From contig NZ_LATM01000003.1 of the NCBI RefSeq assembly GCF_000972495.1, positions 310,001 to 374,000 of the forward strand: a DNA stretch of 64,000 nt. The letters run 5' to 3'. The position numbers and the translations under genes are program-made. Shown here one piece after another: positions 1 through 8,038 of the stretch (its first letter is position 1; every line of letters begins with the position of its first letter). This DNA is from Hymenobacter terrenus. GTDB lineage: Bacteria; Bacteroidota; Bacteroidia; Cytophagales; Hymenobacteraceae. The notes under the pieces were generated by a model that was given only the letters and a program-made list of their open reading frames with translations, did not search any database and was not told where the DNA came from.

Positions 1-160
1 GGTGATGACCAGCCCAAGCAACGGTGCGCTGACCTACTACGCTGGCTTCGGCTGGACTAAAAGCAATCAATTCAAAACCGCGGCCGAATGGGACCAGTAT
101 CTGGCCCAGTATGCCCAGCGCCTGGCTTCGCCGTTGGTAGTAAGCTTCGGCGGCAAATAG
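1..160 (+). CDS. C-terminal end of an unidentified protein, possibly DUF4861 family
   Basis: An open frame enters from the left edge (codons begin at position 2) and stops with TAG at 158-160, giving about 52 residues. The readable part contains YYAGFGWTKSNQF followed by an amphipathic stretch and ends LVVSFGGK. This resembles the end of DUF4861-type proteins, which sit in pectin and uronate utilisation loci of Bacteroidota; that would fit the uxuA/kduI genes that follow. The assignment is from memory of the family and is weak because only the tail is visible. The 136 bases between this stop and the next gene hold no other coding signal. Confidence 0.5.
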   Translation, partial: VMTSPSNGALTYYAGFGWTKSNQFKTAAEWDQYLAQYAQRLASPLVVSFGGK

Positions 161-296
161 CGGCCTGCGGCTTGGCCGTGGCGCAAAGCAGAACCTTTGT
201 GCTACGGCCAGATACCACTCATATCCCTGCGCTATTCCCTCCTGCCACTGCTGCTGGCTAGCTCGAAGAGCTGGTCAGCGAGACAACCCACACCAT

Positions 297-1226
297 ATGA
301 ACAACTTTTTGCACAACGAAACACTCTGGGGCCTCGACTTGGGCGGTACTAAAATCGAGGGCGTTATTCTGAAATCAGTCCACGAGCCCGAAGTATTGTT
401 TCGCGACCGGGTGCCCACCGGCGCCGACCAAGGCTACGAGCACGTTCTGGGCCAGATTAAGAAGTTGGTCGACCACATGGAAGCATCGGTGGGCTACCAA
501 GCCCCAGCTATTGGGCTAGCCACGCCGGGCACGCTGGTGCCGCGCACCGGCCTGCTCAAAAATAGCAACGCCACCTGCCTCAACGGCCAGCCCATGAAAG
601 CGGATTTGGAAAAAATACTCGGCGTGCGCGTAGAAATGGCCAACGATGCCAACTGCTTTGCCTTGGCCGAAACCCAGCTGGGCGTGGTAAAACAACAGTT
701 TCCCAAAGCCCGGGTGGTATTCGGCATCATCCTGGGTACGGGCGTGGGCGGTGGGCTGGTGGTAAATGGCCAGGCGCTGGACGGCTTCCACGGCCTGGCC
801 GGCGAGTGGGGACATAACTACCTCAACGAGGCCGACGGCTCGCCCTGCTTCTGCGGCAAAACCGGCTGCAACGAAAGCATTCTGGCTGGCCCTTCGCTGC
901 AACGCTACTATGCCAAGCACGCCGGGGAGTCCCGCTCGCTGCCCGACATCGTGGCGCGGGCCGAAGCCGGTACCGACCCCGTAGCTGAACAAACCCTGCA
1001 GCGCCTGACTACTTATTTCGGCCTGGCTCTGAGCGCAATCGTGAATATCATCGACCCTGACGTCATCGTTATTGGGGGTGGTGTGGGCAACATCAACCGC
1101 CTCTACACCGAAGGTGTGAGCAAAGTAGCGACAAACGTATTTGACCACGTCTTCGAGACGCCCGTGGTGAAGCCAAGCCTGGGCGACAGCGCAGGAGTAT
1201 TTGGAGCCGCCTATCTGGTGGCCTGA
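297..1226 (+). CDS. ROK family sugar kinase
   Basis: A 309-residue cytoplasmic kinase that probably phosphorylates a hexose such as fructose or glucose with ATP. The N-terminal phosphate-binding motif DLGGTK lies at residues 14-19. The substrate/metal region GFHGLAGEWGHN (about 163-175) is followed by the ROK zinc cluster CxCG(x2)GC, with cysteines at 184, 186 and 191. A second glycine-rich nucleotide motif, IIGTGVGGG-like, lies near residue 145. Length and motif order match fructokinase/glucokinase ROK proteins rather than ROK repressors, because no N-terminal helix-turn-helix is present. It lies upstream of, and convergent with, uxuA, so it may feed the same uronate/sugar catabolic locus, but the exact sugar cannot be told from sequence. 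Confidence 0.9.
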   Translation: MNNFLHNETLWGLDLGGTKIEGVILKSVHEPEVLFRDRVPTGADQGYEHVLGQIKKLVDHMEASVGYQAPAIGLATPGTLVPRTGLLKNSNATCLNGQPMKADLEKILGVRVEMANDANCFALAETQLGVVKQQFPKARVVFGIILGTGVGGGLVVNGQALDGFHGLAGEWGHNYLNEADGSPCFCGKTGCNESILAGPSLQRYYAKHAGESRSLPDIVARAEAGTDPVAEQTLQRLTTYFGLALSAIVNIIDPDVIVIGGGVGNINRLYTEGVSKVATNVFDHVFETPVVKPSLGDSAGVFGAAYLVA

Positions 1227-1266
1227 GCCCGGCGCCCACAATGGTTTACCAAGTCATATTCGGGCC

Positions 1267-1475
1267 GTAGAGACGCGATACTCCGCGTCTTCTCGTTGAA
1301 CGGCTACCTCCGCTGCGTCTACTAAGCAAGCAGATCGAAAGGTCAGCGATGCGAATAAGGAGACGCCTGAATCAGCTCAAATTGCGACAAAGCCGCGTCG
1401 TGGCTATTCCGCAACTTGAACTGAGCGGTTCAGAAGTTGCTGTCCAAGTCGTTCGGCTCCCCTCTCCTTGGGAAA
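1267..1475. repeat. Intergenic repeat segment: short palindromes plus a copy of the dispersed repeat
   Basis: The non-coding gap after the ROK kinase holds two kinds of repeat. A small inverted repeat has arms AGACGCG at 1271-1277 and CGCGTCT at 1284-1290, and a related GCGTCTAC occurs at 1315-1322. From about 1409 to 1470 the sequence matches 51983-52037: a shared GAGC-GTTTCAGAA-like word, then TCCAAGTCGTTCGGCTCCCC. The second location lies after the haloalkane dehalogenase. This looks like a member of a dispersed intergenic repeat family. Short open frames here are not convincing genes. Confidence 0.5.
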
Positions 1476-1498
1476 GGGTCCCGTTCGCGTCATATAAG

Positions 1499-1539
1499 AG
1501 CCCTCATGCCGAGCGGAGCCGCACGCATGAGGGCTTTTT
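1499..1539 (+). terminator. Rho-independent terminator
   Basis: A perfect 11-bp stem (AGCCCTCATGC at 1499-1509 with GCATGAGGGCT at 1525-1535), a 15-base loop and a run of five T on the plus strand. It lies between the plus-strand ROK kinase and the minus-strand uxuA, 20 bases beyond the uxuA stop, so the hairpin could stop transcription from both sides; the T run favours the plus direction. Confidence 0.75.
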
Positions 1540-1558
1540 CTGAAAGCTTTTCCTTGAA

Positions 1559-2743
1559 TCAACCCAAACTGCGCGCGATGCCCATTTCCAGGCCGCGCAG
1601 CTCAGCCAAGCCGCGCAGGCGGCCGATGGCGGAGTAGCCGGGATTGGTCTTTTTGTGCAGGTCGTCGAGCATCTGGTGGCCATGGTCGGGACGCATGGGC
1701 AGGCTGACTTGGCGCTGCCGCATGGTTGCAATTAGCTCGCGCATCACGGCGTACATGTCCACGTCGCCTTCGAGGTGGTTGTCCTCGAAGAAGTCCCCGT
1801 TCTCGTTGCGGCGCGTGCTGCGCAGGTGGATGAAATGAATGCGGTCGGCAAACTGACGCACCATGGCGGGCAGGTCATTATCCGGCCGCACGCCGAAGGA
1901 GCCGGTGCAAAAGCACAGGCCATTAGCAGGTGAAGGCACGGCCGCCGCCAGCGCGGCCACATCGGCGGCGGTGCTTACCACGCGGGGCAGGCCCAGAATC
2001 GGGTAGGGCGGGTCGTCGGGGTGGATGGCTAGCTGTATCCCAACCTCTTCCGCCACCGGCACCACCTGCTGGAGGAAGTAAACCAAGTGCTGGCGCAGCC
2101 GGTCTGCATCGACGCCTTGGTACGCGTCCAGCGCCTGCTGAAACTGCTGGAGGGTGAAGCTTTCTTCGCTGCCGGGTAGGCCGGCAATGATGTTGCGTTG
2201 CAGCTGTAGCCGCTCGGCTTCGCTCATGCCCGCGTGGCGCTGACGGGCGCTGGCCAGGTGCTCGGGCGAGTAGTCTTGCTCAGAGCCGGGGCGTTGTAGA
2301 AGCAGCACGTCGAATGCTACGAAGGCCGCCATTTCGAAGCGTAGTGCTTTGGAGCCGTCTTCCACTTCGTAGCTCAGGTCGGTCCGTGTCCAGTCGAGCA
2401 CGGGCATGAAATTGTAGGTAACTACTTTGATGCCCGAGACTGCGAGGTTGCGCAATGACTGCTGGTAGTTGCGAATGTATGTTTCGAAGCCGGGCAGCTG
2501 AGTTTTAATGGCTTCGTGCACCGGCACGCTTTCCACCACCTCCCAGGTCAGGCCAGCTTGCGCAATTTCTTGTTGGCGGCGCTGAATTTCTGCCGTGGTC
2601 CACACCTCGCCGTTGGGTATGTGGTGTAGGGCCGTAACCACGCCGGTGCAGCCGGCCTGCCGGATGTCAGCCAGGCTGACAGGGTCGGAGGGGCCAAACC
2701 AGCGCATGGTTTGCGTCAGGCGAAAACCGAGGGGTTTTTCCAT
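1559..2743 (-). CDS. uxuA: Mannonate dehydratase
   Basis: A 394-residue enzyme that dehydrates D-mannonate to 2-keto-3-deoxygluconate in glucuronate breakdown. The N-terminus [20 protein letters not shown] and the following block with [12 protein letters not shown] are typical of UxuA. The C-terminal part has HPDDPP and RPDHGHQM, which match the metal-binding histidine and aspartate regions of the family. The start at 2743 is preferred to an earlier in-frame ATG at 2788 because it gives the family length and leaves 13 bases after the stop of the upstream SDR gene. It is the second gene of a two-gene operon with that SDR, which supplies the previous step. Confidence is high. Confidence 0.95.
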   Translation of the reverse strand: MEKPLGFRLTQTMRWFGPSDPVSLADIRQAGCTGVVTALHHIPNGEVWTTAEIQRRQQEIAQAGLTWEVVESVPVHEAIKTQLPGFETYIRNYQQSLRNLAVSGIKVVTYNFMPVLDWTRTDLSYEVEDGSKALRFEMAAFVAFDVLLLQRPGSEQDYSPEHLASARQRHAGMSEAERLQLQRNIIAGLPGSEESFTLQQFQQALDAYQGVDADRLRQHLVYFLQQVVPVAEEVGIQLAIHPDDPPYPILGLPRVVSTAADVAALAAAVPSPANGLCFCTGSFGVRPDNDLPAMVRQFADRIHFIHLRSTRRNENGDFFEDNHLEGDVDMYAVMRELIATMRQRQVSLPMRPDHGHQMLDDLHKKTNPGYSAIGRLRGLAELRGLEMGIARSLG

Positions 2744-2756
2744 ATTAGTCACTATA

Positions 2757-3572
2757 TCAGACCCCACCGAAGACGGAAAAGCCGCCATCCACGCAAATCA
2801 TGGAGCCGGTGACGAACTGCGAGGCGTCGCTCAGCAGCCAGACGAGGGCGCCCTTCAGCTCATCAGGGTGGCCGAAACGCTTGAACGGTGTTTGCTTAAT
2901 AACCAACTGCCCGCGCTCGGTGAAGCTGCCGTCGGGGGTGGTCAATAGCGCGCGGTTTTGCTCGGTGAGGAAGAAGCCGGGCGCCAGCGCGTTCATGCGA
3001 ATTTTGTCGCCGTAGCGGTTGGCCATTTCCACCGCGAACCACTGCGTGTAGTAGTCCACGGCGGCCTTGCCCATGTTGTAGCCCAGCACCCGGGTCACGG
3101 CGCGTTTCGAGTTCATGGAAGAGATATTGACGATGCTGCCCCGGCCGGAAGCAGCCAGCGCCTGCCCGAAAACCTGGGTGGGCAAAACTGTGCCCCACAG
3201 GTTCAGCTCCATCACGCGCTTCATGCCGGCAAGGTTCATGTCGAACACGTCACCGTCGGGCAGTAGCACGCCGTCGGGGCCGTTGCCACCGGCGGCGTTT
3301 ACCAGGCCGTCGAGGCGGCCAAAAGCATTCAGAACTTCCTGGCGGGCGGCAACCAGCTGGGTTTCTTCCATCACATCGGCCACCAGGGCCAGAGCCCTGC
3401 CGCCACAGGAGTTGATGGCCGTAGCGCGGGCGTGGGCTACTTCCGCGTTGCGCCCTAGAATGCCAACCGCCCCCCCAGCCTCGGCCACGGCGTCGATGAA
3501 GGCGCCGCCCAGAATGCCAGTACCGCCGGTCACGACGATGACTTTATCTTGTAATGAGAAGTTTTCAGCCAT
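2757..3572 (-). CDS. SDR oxidoreductase, probable fructuronate reductase (D-mannonate oxidoreductase)
   Basis: A 271-residue short-chain dehydrogenase. The cofactor motif TGGTGILG lies at residues 15-22, NAAG at 92-95, a serine in NISSMNS at about 150, and the catalytic YNMGK at Y165/K169. An insertion around residues 100-130, with NLWGTVLPT, is typical of the SDR type that replaces classical UxuB beside uxuA in Bacteroidota. The likely reaction is NAD(P)H-dependent reduction of fructuronate to mannonate, the substrate of the next gene. KduD (2-deoxygluconate dehydrogenase) is the main alternative, but it is usually shorter and lacks this insertion. The ATG at 3572 is chosen over upstream in-frame codons because it begins the SDR fold directly. 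Confidence 0.85.
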   Translation of the reverse strand: MAENFSLQDKVIVVTGGTGILGGAFIDAVAEAGGAVGILGRNAEVAHARATAINSCGGRALALVADVMEETQLVAARQEVLNAFGRLDGLVNAAGGNGPDGVLLPDGDVFDMNLAGMKRVMELNLWGTVLPTQVFGQALAASGRGSIVNISSMNSKRAVTRVLGYNMGKAAVDYYTQWFAVEMANRYGDKIRMNALAPGFFLTEQNRALLTTPDGSFTERGQLVIKQTPFKRFGHPDELKGALVWLLSDASQFVTGSMICVDGGFSVFGGV

Positions 3573-4044
3573 AAGTAAGTTCGGGAAGTTGAGAGGAAAG
3601 CCGTGTTGCGCTGTACCATTTATTGTCGCGCCAGGCGGCAGTTGAAATGCGGGGAATACAAGTGGGCGAAAATAGACTAAAGTGACGGCGCGGGCGCAAA
3701 GTCTACTATCAGTACCAGAATTAACATGCCGAATCTTCGGGCTGCAACCAGGAGCTAAGTGGAAGATTACACGAACATTGCCAGTCGCTTGGCCCCGCGC
3801 CGAGCCAGGTGGCGATGCTGGGAATGCCGGCAAAGAAAGGGATAGGATAACGGGTATCGGAGCGGTAGCGCGAACTTTGTCGTCCGCGGCCCCGACCGAC
3901 CCTTCCGGGGCGTTGTCGCAAACAATAAAGCGCGCTGCACGAGCCGCGAGCCACCTATTTTTCGGTAGGGTAGGAGGGTTTACCTTCAAACTCTACCCTT
4001 CTTTGTGAACAGACTCTTTAATCTCCTTAACCTTACCCACCACC
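3573..4044. promoter_or_regulatory. Divergent intergenic region between the uxu operon and kduI
   Basis: This 472-base gap separates the start of the minus-strand SDR/uxuA operon from plus-strand kduI, so it must carry both promoters. Open frames cross it on both strands, but they lack family resemblance and are read here as chance. No clear operator palindrome or Bacteroidota -33/-7 pair was found. Confidence 0.45.
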
Positions 4045-4863
4045 ATGACCCAACGCTTTGCCTGTAGTCCTCGCGAGACTGCTACGATGAATACCGCCCA
4101 GTTGCGGGAGCATTTTTTGATTGAACAGCTGTTCGTAGACGGCGAAATTACGCTGACTTACAGCCACTACGACCGCCTGGTGGTGGGTGGAGTGGTTCCG
4201 CAAAGCCAAGGGCTGCCGCTGCCCTGCCCCGAATCCCTAAAAGCCGATTACTTCCTGGAGCGCCGCGAGCTCGGCATTCTGAACGTAGGCAGCGCAGGCC
4301 AGGTAGCGGTGGACGGCACTGTGTACGAACTCGGCAACCAAGATTGCCTCTATGTGGGCAAGGGCAGCCGCGACGTACACTTCAGCGGCGAAGGGGCGCG
4401 CTACTACCTGCTCTCAGCGCCGGCGCATCATACCCACCCCACCACGCTGCGCACCCGGGCCCAGGCCACGCCCGTGGAAATGGGGGCCTCTGAAACGGCT
4501 AATGAGCGCACGATCTACAAGTACATCTACCAGGAGGGCATCCAAAGCTGCCAACTAGTGATGGGCCTCACGCAGCTAAAGCCCGGCTCGGTGTGGAACA
4601 CCATGCCCAGCCACACCCACGACCGCCGCATGGAGGCCTATCTCTACTTCAACCTGCCCCCCGGCCAGCGGGTGCTCCACCTGATGGGCGAGCCGCAGGA
4701 AACCCGCCCATTGTGGGTCGCCAACGAACAAGCCATCGTCTCGCCGCCGTGGTCCATTCATTCGGGTTGTGGCACCACTGCCTACGCCTTCGTCTGGGGT
4801 ATGGCCGGCGAAAACCGCGAATACACCGACATGGACCCGGTGGCCATTCACGAGCTTCGATAA
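4045..4863 (+). CDS. kduI: 5-keto-4-deoxyuronate isomerase
   Basis: A 272-residue cupin that interconverts 4-deoxy-5-ketouronate and 2,5-diketo-3-deoxygluconate in pectin and oligogalacturonate breakdown. The metal ligands expected in KduI are all visible: H190 and H192 in PSHTHDRRME, E197, and H239 in WSIHSG, offset by six from the E. coli residues. The start at 4045 gives the usual KduI N-terminal extension before LREHFLIEQLF. It is divergent from the uxuA operon, so the two together cover the unsaturated and saturated uronate branches. A strong terminator follows. Confidence 0.96.
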   Translation: MTQRFACSPRETATMNTAQLREHFLIEQLFVDGEITLTYSHYDRLVVGGVVPQSQGLPLPCPESLKADYFLERRELGILNVGSAGQVAVDGTVYELGNQDCLYVGKGSRDVHFSGEGARYYLLSAPAHHTHPTTLRTRAQATPVEMGASETANERTIYKYIYQEGIQSCQLVMGLTQLKPGSVWNTMPSHTHDRRMEAYLYFNLPPGQRVLHLMGEPQETRPLWVANEQAIVSPPWSIHSGCGTTAYAFVWGMAGENREYTDMDPVAIHELR

Positions 4864-4894
4864 AAAGCTGCCAGGGCCTCTAAATGGCAGCATG

Positions 4895-4928
4895 AAAAGC
4901 GCCATTCCAACCCTGGAATGGCGCTTTT
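4895..4928. terminator. Bidirectional terminator
   Basis: A perfect 15-bp stem, with arms 4895-4909 and 4914-4928 and a 4-base loop. The arms begin AAAA and end TTTT, so a U tract forms in both directions. It lies between the convergent kduI and hxlR-type genes and should end both transcripts. Confidence 0.9.
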
Positions 4929-4938
4929 TATATTGTAG

Positions 4939-5298
4939 TTAGCCAATCGACTGCTGCGGCCGGCCAGCCTGGATGTGCTCGGCGTAGATGCGTCCAAATT
5001 CGGCGGTGGCGGCTAGTACTGGCAGGGCCTGCCGGCCGAGTGGAGTGAGATGGTATTCTACCCGGGGCGGCACTTCGCCATGGTTGGTGCGCACCAATAG
5101 TTCAGCATTAGCCAGCTGTTTGAGTTCCTGCACCAACACCTTCTCGCTGATGTCGGGTAGCAGCCGGTACAACTCGCCAAAGCGCAGCGGGCCGCCTACC
5201 AGCTGATTCAGCACGAGAAGGCTCCATTTACCGCCGAGCATTTCAAGGGTGGTACGGATAGGGCAGGAAGGAGTGATGCCCGAAGGAAAAGTATGCAT
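4939..5298 (-). CDS. HxlR family transcriptional regulator
   Basis: A 119-residue winged-helix regulator. It shows the HxlR signature: CPIRTTLEMLGGKWSLLVL, then RFGELYRLLPDISEKVLVQELKQL and the wing with RVEYHLTPLG. The two-cysteine or cysteine-proline opening near residue 12 is typical of HxlR proteins, many of which sense oxidants or electrophiles through that cysteine. The ATG at 5298 is preferred to longer in-frame starts because it gives the usual family size. A divergent NmrA-like oxidoreductase lies about 460 bases upstream on the plus strand; such pairs are common, so that gene is the likely target. Confidence 0.9.
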   Translation of the reverse strand: MHTFPSGITPSCPIRTTLEMLGGKWSLLVLNQLVGGPLRFGELYRLLPDISEKVLVQELKQLANAELLVRTNHGEVPPRVEYHLTPLGRQALPVLAATAEFGRIYAEHIQAGRPQQSIG

Positions 5299-5443
5299 GC
5301 TTACCTGGAGGTGGGTACCGCACAGTTGGGACGGTTTTGCAAGATAAATAACTTTGAACATTCGAGGCTTCGATGGGTGCTGCGCTTCCAGTAAGGAGCC
5401 GCTTTTCGCTTGTTGCTGCCGACGGACTCCCACGCAAGCACCG

Positions 5444-5701
5444 GTGCTCGTTTCTGCTTTTTCCCCTGATTCCGACAGCCAGCTGAACTTGGCCGAAGCA
5501 ACCGAGCAGCTGCTGCGGAGCCAGAACGTCGTAACCATGCTCCGGCTCATCTACAACTACCAGAGTGGCCCCGACCCCGAGCTACAAGCCGCGCTCAGCG
5601 CCTATGTAGAAGGCGCTCTCCTGGCGCCGGCTCTGAAGGCCCGTTGCCTGGCGCTTTTGCACGGCAGTATTCTGGCGCAGTCCTCATCTGTCAACCTCTA
5701 G
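5444..5701 (+). CDS. Possible small hypothetical protein
   Basis: A short frame from a GTG at 5444 (an ATG at 5354 is also in frame) to a stop at 5701, about 85 residues. The C-terminal two thirds, from MLRLIYNYQSGPDPELQAAL onward, look like an amphipathic helical protein, and the codons are GC-rich in third positions, unlike the N-terminal cysteine-rich part. No family is recognised. It could be the remnant of a longer gene or chance coding in the divergent promoter region of the HxlR gene. Confidence 0.3.
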   Translation: MLVSAFSPDSDSQLNLAEATEQLLRSQNVVTMLRLIYNYQSGPDPELQAALSAYVEGALLAPALKARCLALLHGSILAQSSSVNL

Positions 5702-5755
5702 GGGCATGCTAAGAGCGCTGGCTCTACATGCCCACCGTAACCACTCCTCATAACC

Positions 5756-6406
5756 ATGCCCGCCGACCATAGTCAACTCACCATCGCGCTATTTGGCGCT
5801 TCTGGCAAAACCGGCCAGCAGTTTCTCACTCAAGCCCTCAAGAAGGGCTATCAAGTCAACGCGCTGGTACGCACCCCGGTGAAGCTGACGGCCAGCAGTC
5901 CACAACTGAAAGTGCTTGCCGGCGATGTGCTCAATCCCTCCGATGTGGCGCGTACCGTGCAGGGCAGCCACGTGGTCGTAAGCCTCTTCGGCCAGGTGAA
6001 GGGCTCGCCCAAGCAGTTGCAAACCGACGGTACTCGCAACATCGTGGCGGCCATGCGCGCCCACGGCGTGCCCAAAGTTATTAGCCTATCAGGCGGCGGG
6101 CTCCCCGACGAGCACGACCAGCCCAAGTTTGCTGACAAGCTCATTCGCGGCATCATGAAGCTCGTGGTGCCCCACATCCTCACCGATGCTGCCGGCCACG
6201 CTCAGGTGCTGCGCCAGAGCGGCCTCGACTGGCGGATAGTGCGCGGCCCGCGGCTCACCGACCAGCCCTACACGGGCCGCTACCGGGTGGGCTGGGTCGG
6301 CATCAATGCCAGCACCTCCATCGGTCGTGCCGACCTGGCGGAGTTCATTTTACGGCAGGTAGAGTCAGACGAGTTCAGTGGCCAGATGCCGTTTGTGAGC
6401 TATTAA
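5756..6406 (+). CDS. NAD(P)-binding NmrA-like oxidoreductase
   Basis: A 216-residue Rossmann protein of the atypical SDR (NmrA/HSCARG/BVR-B-like) group. The cofactor motif LFGASGKTGQQF lies at about residues 12-23 and is followed by an arginine (VRTP) that usually contacts NADP. The middle has VVSLFGQVKGS and VPKVISLSGGG. The family includes flavin/quinone reductases and NADPH sensors; the substrate cannot be assigned. It sits downstream of an HxlR gene in divergent orientation and may be its regulated partner. Confidence 0.85.
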   Translation: MPADHSQLTIALFGASGKTGQQFLTQALKKGYQVNALVRTPVKLTASSPQLKVLAGDVLNPSDVARTVQGSHVVVSLFGQVKGSPKQLQTDGTRNIVAAMRAHGVPKVISLSGGGLPDEHDQPKFADKLIRGIMKLVVPHILTDAAGHAQVLRQSGLDWRIVRGPRLTDQPYTGRYRVGWVGINASTSIGRADLAEFILRQVESDEFSGQMPFVSY

Positions 6407-6484
6407 TCAGCTAATGTTTCGCGCTCGTAACAAAGATGGTTAAGTCAAGCAAGTCCGGAGCCGCTTCACTGCGGGAATAATTAA

Positions 6485-6532
6485 CTCAGGTTGCAGCCAA
6501 GCCTCAGCAGCGGGGCTTGGCCGCAACCTGAG
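6485..6532. repeat. Intergenic hairpin of the dispersed repeat family
   Basis: Arms at 6485-6503 and 6514-6532 pair over 19 positions with one mismatch. No T tract follows. The gap lies between convergent genes, so it may act as a factor-dependent stop. A hairpin with similar arms (TTGCAGCC followed by AGCC, and GGC with CGCA) occurs at 51940-51982, which suggests a repeated element rather than a one-off terminator. Confidence 0.6.
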
Positions 6533-6690
6533 CTAGCTGCTCAAAGCTGTGGGAATCAGTGATGGCAGCGGGCGAGCATCTGGTCAATGCTTCGTAGCCG
6601 GTGAGCTGCACTATTTTCCCAATGAGCATAGATAGAAGAGATTAGGGGGAAGAAGCAGAGGACGGCCACCCGTGCCAAAGTCAGCCCCGG

Positions 6691-7707
6691 CTATCCTGCC
6701 GCGAGCAGCGCCGGGTGCTGGCGTAGGTAGAGGATGGCTTCGCGCACCGATTGTTCGACGCATCGGGGGGCAAAGCCTAGCTCATACCGGGCCTTGCTGA
6801 TGTCGTAGTCCCGGCGCAGTCCCCAGAGCATGTCTACGAGCGAAGTTTGTAGCAGCGGTGCCTTGCCAGCCAGCCGGCTACTCGTTTCCATGAACCAAGC
6901 TATGCCGCGGAGCAGTGGGCGGGGTGGGCGGGGGGGCACTTTGAGGTGCTGCTCGGGAAATAGACGGTTGAGCAGCTCCAGGGTTTCGCGCATGCTGGTG
7001 CCTTTTTCCTGCGCCAGCACGTAGCGCTCGCCGGCCCGCCCCCGGGAGCTGGCCGCTACGGCCGCCTGGGCCACATCTTTGACATCTACCCAGTTGAGGT
7101 AAATATTAGGGTCGATGGGCATCTTGCCCTGGTAGATATTGGCCAGAATCTGGTACGACTCGTTCAGCGCAAAGTTTTCGCCGCCAATCATCGTGGCCGG
7201 CAAGATGCTCACCAACTCTAGCCCCAGGCTGGCGGCCAGCTGCATCGCCATTTCGTCGGAGTCGTTTTTGGAGTTGTAGTACACGTTGCGCCGGTCGGTG
7301 TTATAGCCGCAGGCTTCCGTGGTGGGCAGACAGGAGTAGTTGAGCGCGGCGGTGGACGAGACGTACACCACGCGCCGTACGCCGGCGGCGGCGGCGGCTT
7401 CCAGTAGCAGCCAGGTGCCGGCCATGTTCACGTCGTAGATTTCTTTTTGGGGATTCTTAGCCCAGAACTTAAACGCGGCTGCCACAGCATATACTGTATC
7501 TACGCCGCGCATGGCGGCTTGGAGTTGCTTCGGATTGAGGATGTCGAGAGCGACCCGCTCACAATTGAGGCCGGCAAAGGGGGCGTGGTTACGAAGATTG
7601 CGAACACCAGCGCGGACCGGGATGTGCTGCCGTAGCAGCTCGCGCACAATGTTGTTTCCGAGGTGGCCGTTGGCCCCCGTCACTAGGGCTAGAGGTGAAA
7701 TTTGCAT
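6691..7707 (-). CDS. NAD-dependent epimerase/dehydratase, dihydroflavonol-reductase-like
   Basis: A 338-residue extended SDR. The N-terminal TGANGHLGNNI (residues 10-20) binds NAD(P); the catalytic pair is Y143/K147 in VYYNSK, with VSSTA at 116-120 supplying the serine. The C-terminal half (NIYLNWVDVKDVAQA and GERYVLA) is typical of dihydroflavonol-4-reductase-like and 3-beta-HSD-like bacterial proteins, which reduce aldehydes, ketones or sugar nucleotides. The true substrate is unknown. It is a single gene, convergent with the NmrA-like oxidoreductase. Confidence 0.88.
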   Translation of the reverse strand: MQISPLALVTGANGHLGNNIVRELLRQHIPVRAGVRNLRNHAPFAGLNCERVALDILNPKQLQAAMRGVDTVYAVAAAFKFWAKNPQKEIYDVNMAGTWLLLEAAAAAGVRRVVYVSSTAALNYSCLPTTEACGYNTDRRNVYYNSKNDSDEMAMQLAASLGLELVSILPATMIGGENFALNESYQILANIYQGKMPIDPNIYLNWVDVKDVAQAAVAASSRGRAGERYVLAQEKGTSMRETLELLNRLFPEQHLKVPPRPPRPLLRGIAWFMETSSRLAGKAPLLQTSLVDMLWGLRRDYDISKARYELGFAPRCVEQSVREAILYLRQHPALLAAG

Positions 7708-8038
7708 GGGCTTGGGCTATCAGTTGGTAGAAAAAGTACCCAAAGAAATACCGTGGAGTATAGTCCACGGTCAAGTGTTTTTCTTAATTATTTCTTCAGA
7801 ACCTATCTCTTAAGCGATGAAAAGGCAGTTTTTATTTTCTTCACTTGTGGTCTGAAGAATCATTTCAACGGAGGCATCCAGTGCCTGTAATACCTTCACT
7901 AGTGCAAAAGTAATACTTCACCCTTCCATCTTACCGCATGCGGCCAGGGTAGTGAAGCTATTGAGTACAGTGGAGGTGTGAGCGAGACCTGCAAATCTTC
8001 GGGGCAAATGAGATATCACCCCGGCGCTCAAGCTGCTC
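7708..8038. promoter_or_regulatory. AT-rich upstream region of the epimerase gene, with an inverted repeat
   Basis: This 331-base gap is noticeably AT-rich compared with its surroundings. It includes a perfect 8-bp inverted repeat (ACCGTGGA at 7750-7757, TCCACGGT at 7764-7771) 43 bases upstream of the epimerase start, a plausible operator or hairpin leader. No coding signal is evident in the rest. It also lies downstream of the minus-strand decarboxylase. Confidence 0.4.

Noticed and set aside
1349..1637. Short plus-strand frames over the gap after the ROK kinase and the end of uxuA
   Set aside because: They run through the repeat copy and terminator hairpin and then antisense to uxuA; composition and position argue against real genes.
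3682..4008. Plus-strand frame of 108 codons upstream of kduI
   Set aside because: No family resemblance, and the region must carry the promoters for two divergent operons.
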